Source of the DNA: Bacteroidales bacterium
GTDB taxonomy: Bacteria; Bacteroidota; Bacteroidia; Bacteroidales; UBA12077
Length of the DNA: 6,874 nt
NCBI GenBank assembly: GCA_030643125.1
Contig: DAOWML010000127.1
Location: forward strand, 1 to 6,874
Reading direction: 5' to 3'
Below, piece by piece: positions 5,586-6,874 of this stretch. Numbering within the stretch: position 1 is the first letter of the stretch; the number at the start of each line of letters is the position of its first letter. Made by a program: the position numbers and the translations under genes. The notes beneath the pieces are model-generated. The model made no database searches. It was not told the origin of the DNA and worked only from the letters and a program-made list of their open reading frames with translations.

Positions 5586-6128
5586 ATGATAATTGCAAAA
5601 CAAAAAAAACAAGAGAATATTGCTGAGTACATATTATATATGTGGCAAATCGAAGATTTAATTCGTGCTTATAATCTCAATATCGACGAGATAAATAAAA
5701 ATATTGTTGAAAGATTTGACCAACCCGATTCTGTTATAAAAGAAATTGCAGATTGGTATGCAGGGCTAATTGATTTGATGAAAGAGGAAAATAAAACAGA
5801 ATCTGGTCATTTGCAGTTTATCCAAAATACAATAAATGATTTATATGAATTGCATCTGCAATTGATAAAATCACCTGATCAATTAGACTACATTGAAGTT
5901 TATAATAAAGCAAAAACAGGTATTACAGAATTGATGAACAAATCAAAGGGAACCGTTGAAAATGAAATTGAGGCATGTTTTAATGGTTTGTATGGCTTAT
6001 TAATGCTTCGTTTACAGCAAAAAACTATTAATCCTGAAACTGCAAATGCAATGACTGCTGTAAGCAAACTGATAGCTCTTATTAGTAAAAAATTAAAATT
6101 GGTAGAGGAGGGGAAGATAGAATTATGA
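5586..6128 (+). CDS. DUF4924 family protein (function unknown)
   Basis: A 180-residue, mainly helical protein that I recognise as DUF4924, a family found in Bacteroidota with no established function. Recognition rests on the N-terminal AKQKKQENIAEYILYMWQIEDLIRA (residues 4-28), the middle GHLQFIQNTINDLYELHLQL (74-93) and the C-terminal NEIEACFNGLYGLLMLRL (126-143). There is no signal peptide, membrane helix or obvious catalytic motif, so a soluble cytosolic protein is expected. I chose the ATG at 5586 over an in-frame TTG two codons upstream (5580), because ATG is the stronger start and the family begins with a short M-x-I-A-type N-terminus. It is 170 bp after the S4-domain gene. The last coding bases belong to an 18-nt direct repeat whose second copy lies downstream at 6192-6209. 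Confidence 0.85.
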   Translation: MIIAKQKKQENIAEYILYMWQIEDLIRAYNLNIDEINKNIVERFDQPDSVIKEIADWYAGLIDLMKEENKTESGHLQFIQNTINDLYELHLQLIKSPDQLDYIEVYNKAKTGITELMNKSKGTVENEIEACFNGLYGLLMLRLQQKTINPETANAMTAVSKLIALISKKLKLVEEGKIEL

Positions 6129-6209
6129 GCATAATTCAAAAAGGTAATAATTATAGTTAACATACGGGTTAACCCGTATGTTGATTAAAATAGGGGAAGA
6201 TAGAATTAT
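6109..6209. repeat. 18-nt direct repeat bracketing a 65-bp palindrome-bearing segment
   Basis: aggggaagatagaattat occurs at 6109-6126, spanning the last codons of the DUF4924 gene and the first base of its TGA stop, and again exactly at 6192-6209, where the next bases complete a TAA in the equivalent frame. Between the copies are 65 bp containing a 24-bp perfect palindrome (6159-6182). The arrangement looks like a short insertion with duplicated ends, or a local tandem duplication with later change. Confidence 0.75.
6159..6182. repeat. Perfect 24-bp palindrome
   Basis: Arm aacatacgggtt followed without spacer by its reverse complement aacccgtatgtt; partial pairing (T-G, T-A) continues just outside. 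Its CGGG/CCCG core is GC-rich against its surroundings. No T-run follows on either strand, so an intrinsic terminator is not supported. It could be a protein-binding site, a processing hairpin or the core of a small inserted element. Confidence 0.8.
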
Positions 6210-6221
6210 AAATAAAAACAC

Positions 6222-6311
6222 CCAATGCGAGTCATTCCTGCGAACTTTTCTCATGAGCGAAGCGAGTAACGCAGGAATCCAATAAATATTTGCTTATCTT
6301 ATTGACATTGG
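6222..6311. repeat. CATTCCTGCG-type dispersed repeat (REP/MITE-like)
   Basis: attcctgcg at 6234-6242 and its exact reverse complement cgcaggaat at 6270-6278 enclose 27 bases containing tcatgagcgaagcgagta. A weaker outer pair, ccaatg at 6222-6227 and cattgg at 6306-6311, may mark the element limits. The GTCATTCCTGCG...CGCAGGAATCC layout resembles dispersed intergenic repeats known in many bacterial genomes. With the upstream palindrome it accounts for most of the gap between the DUF4924 and cupin genes; I see no gene or clear promoter in that gap. Confidence 0.6.
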
Positions 6312-6363
6312 ACGATAATCAGGAGTGCGGAATAACTTAATTATATAATTAAACTTTTTCGAT

Positions 6364-6708
6364 ATGAAAGATTTTAAAGATTCAATATATCCGGAGATGG
6401 TACAAAACCTTCCGGATGCAGATATTCCATTTAAAGGAGTACAAGGTAAATTATTTCAGGGTAAAGATCATCAGATAGTATTTTTTACAATAGAACCTAT
6501 TGGTGTTGTTGCAGAACATTCGCATGGTGCTCAATGGGGAGTCGTTTTTGAAGGAGAAATGGATCTTACTATTGATGGTGTTACTAAAACATACAAAAAC
6601 GGAGACCGCTATTTCATTCCATCAGGAGTTAAGCATTCTGCAAACTTTAAAAAAGCTACTCAATTAATGGACTTCTTTGAAGATAAAGATCGATATTCGA
6701 CAAAATAG
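6364..6708 (+). CDS. Small single-domain cupin protein
   Basis: A 114-residue protein made of one cupin beta-barrel, a fold that usually binds a divalent metal and serves as a small enzyme or a ligand-binding module. Motif 1 is visible as H52-S-H54-G-A-Q57-W followed by VFEGE at 61-65. Motif 2 is complete: G80, P86, G88, H91 and N94 fit G(X)5PXG(X)2H(X)3N. The likely metal ligands are H52, H54 and H91. The acidic fourth ligand of classical motif 1 is replaced by Q57, with the spacing one residue shorter. There is no signal peptide or membrane helix, so it should be cytosolic. The ATG at 6364 has an AT-rich leader. It is 235 bp from the DUF4924 gene across repeats, so it is probably a separate transcription unit, ending at the terminator at 6779-6818. 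The substrate cannot be assigned. Confidence 0.9.
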   Translation: MKDFKDSIYPEMVQNLPDADIPFKGVQGKLFQGKDHQIVFFTIEPIGVVAEHSHGAQWGVVFEGEMDLTIDGVTKTYKNGDRYFIPSGVKHSANFKKATQLMDFFEDKDRYSTK

Positions 6709-6720
6709 TTCAAGGTATAT

Positions 6721-6756
6721 TTTTAACTGCCGCAAGGAAGTCTTGTGCGTTTAAAA
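6721..6756. repeat. Imperfect hairpin after the cupin gene
   Basis: ttttaa at 6721-6726 pairs with ttaaaa at 6751-6756. Inside, cgcaag at 6731-6736 pairs with cttgtgcg at 6742-6749 with a 2-nt bulge around a gaagt loop. Its mismatches and lack of a T-run make it less convincing as a terminator than the hairpin 25 bp downstream; it may be a worn intergenic repeat. Confidence 0.35.
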
Positions 6757-6778
6757 TGTCAATTAATAAGAATTAACA

Positions 6779-6818
6779 AGATTTCCGAAGTTTTAAAAAC
6801 TTCGGAAATCTGTTTTTT
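6779..6818 (+). terminator. Strong intrinsic terminator downstream of the cupin gene
   Basis: agatttccgaagtttt (6779-6794) and its exact reverse complement (6796-6811) are separated by one base. A realistic fold is a 12-bp stem, 6779-6790 with 6800-6811, closed by an A/T loop, and it is followed by G and six T (6813-6818). This is a textbook Rho-independent terminator for the + strand, 70 bp after the cupin stop. The minus-strand flank is only mildly T-rich, so bidirectional use is possible but weaker. Confidence 0.9.
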
Positions 6819-6843
6819 AAATTAGCTTAATAACTATACTACA

Positions 6844-6874
6844 TTATAACTCCTCTAATATTCTTTTCAAATAT
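6844..6874 (-). CDS. Possible C-terminal end of a convergent gene, cut by the window edge
   Basis: Read on the minus strand from the window edge, one frame gives YLKRILEEL followed by TAA (stop at 6846-6844). The composition fits a coding C-terminus: the minus strand is purine-rich here, giving Lys and Glu codons. Such a gene would converge on the cupin gene, with the terminator at 6779-6818 between them. Only nine codons are visible, so this may be chance and no function can be proposed. Confidence 0.25.
   Translation of the reverse strand, partial: YLKRILEEL

Noticed and set aside
6120..6137. Small hairpin (gaattat/ataattc) around the DUF4924 stop codon
   Set aside because: A 7-bp AT-rich stem with a 4-nt loop is expected by chance in this composition, and there is no T-run.
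5900..6163. Minus-strand open frame overlapping the 3' end of the DUF4924 gene
   Set aside because: Its hydrophobic N-terminal stretch comes from reading the repeat region and antisense codons; the + strand frame is clearly the coding one.
6302..6307. TTGACA as a sigma-70 -35 element for the cupin gene
   Set aside because: No TATAAT-like sequence at 16-18 bp spacing, and this consensus is not the usual one in Bacteroidota.
1..6874. Defence island, CRISPR array, transposase gene, tRNA or rRNA
   Set aside because: None is visible on either strand. The genes are housekeeping or common accessory types, so I do not claim a new multi-gene system.

Overview
The window is AT-rich (about one-third GC by eye) chromosomal DNA that looks like Bacteroidota, probably a Bacteroidales or Marinilabiliales-type organism. 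Three things point there: start codons lack Shine-Dalgarno sequences and sit behind A-rich leaders; TAnnTTTG boxes, the Bacteroidota -7 element, lie upstream of prs and rplY; and one gene matches the Bacteroidota protein family DUF4924. All nine confidently called genes are on the + strand. The genus cannot be fixed from the sequence alone.

Layout: the window opens inside an aldehyde dehydrogenase gene whose 5' end lies outside (1-1120). Next come a six-helix LysE/RhtB-type exporter (1213-1839, GTG start) and, 40 bp later, the ribosome-assembly GTPase EngB/YsxC (1880-2482). The central block is prs (PRPP synthetase), rplY (ribosomal protein L25/CTC type), pth (peptidyl-tRNA hydrolase, TTG start) and an Hsp15-like S4 RNA-binding protein. 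It is followed by a DUF4924 gene, a small cupin gene and a strong intrinsic terminator at 6779-6818. The last 31 bases may hold the C-terminal codons of a convergent minus-strand gene.

How the genes fit together: EngB (50S maturation), L25 (5S rRNA binding), Pth (peptidyl-tRNA recycling) and the Hsp15-like protein (in its relatives, a binder of stalled 50S-nascent chain complexes) form a translation and ribosome-quality neighbourhood. PRPP synthetase supplies nucleotide precursors, and prs-rplY/ctc-pth is a recurring bacterial gene order. The exporter, aldehyde dehydrogenase and cupin have no evident link to this core.

I see no defence system, mobile-element gene, CRISPR array, tRNA or rRNA, and no convincing undescribed multi-gene system. 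The unusual content is at small scale: a perfect 36-bp palindrome inside pth; a 24-bp palindrome bracketed by an 18-nt direct repeat at the 3' end of the DUF4924 gene; and several different short intergenic repeat families (TTTTAGGCA-type, an 8-bp ATTCCA tandem, a CATTCCTGCG inverted repeat, and a degenerate CTCGCAAAGAC/CTTTGCGA pair). No gene-free stretch exceeds 300 bp; the longest (6129-6363) is filled largely by repeats.
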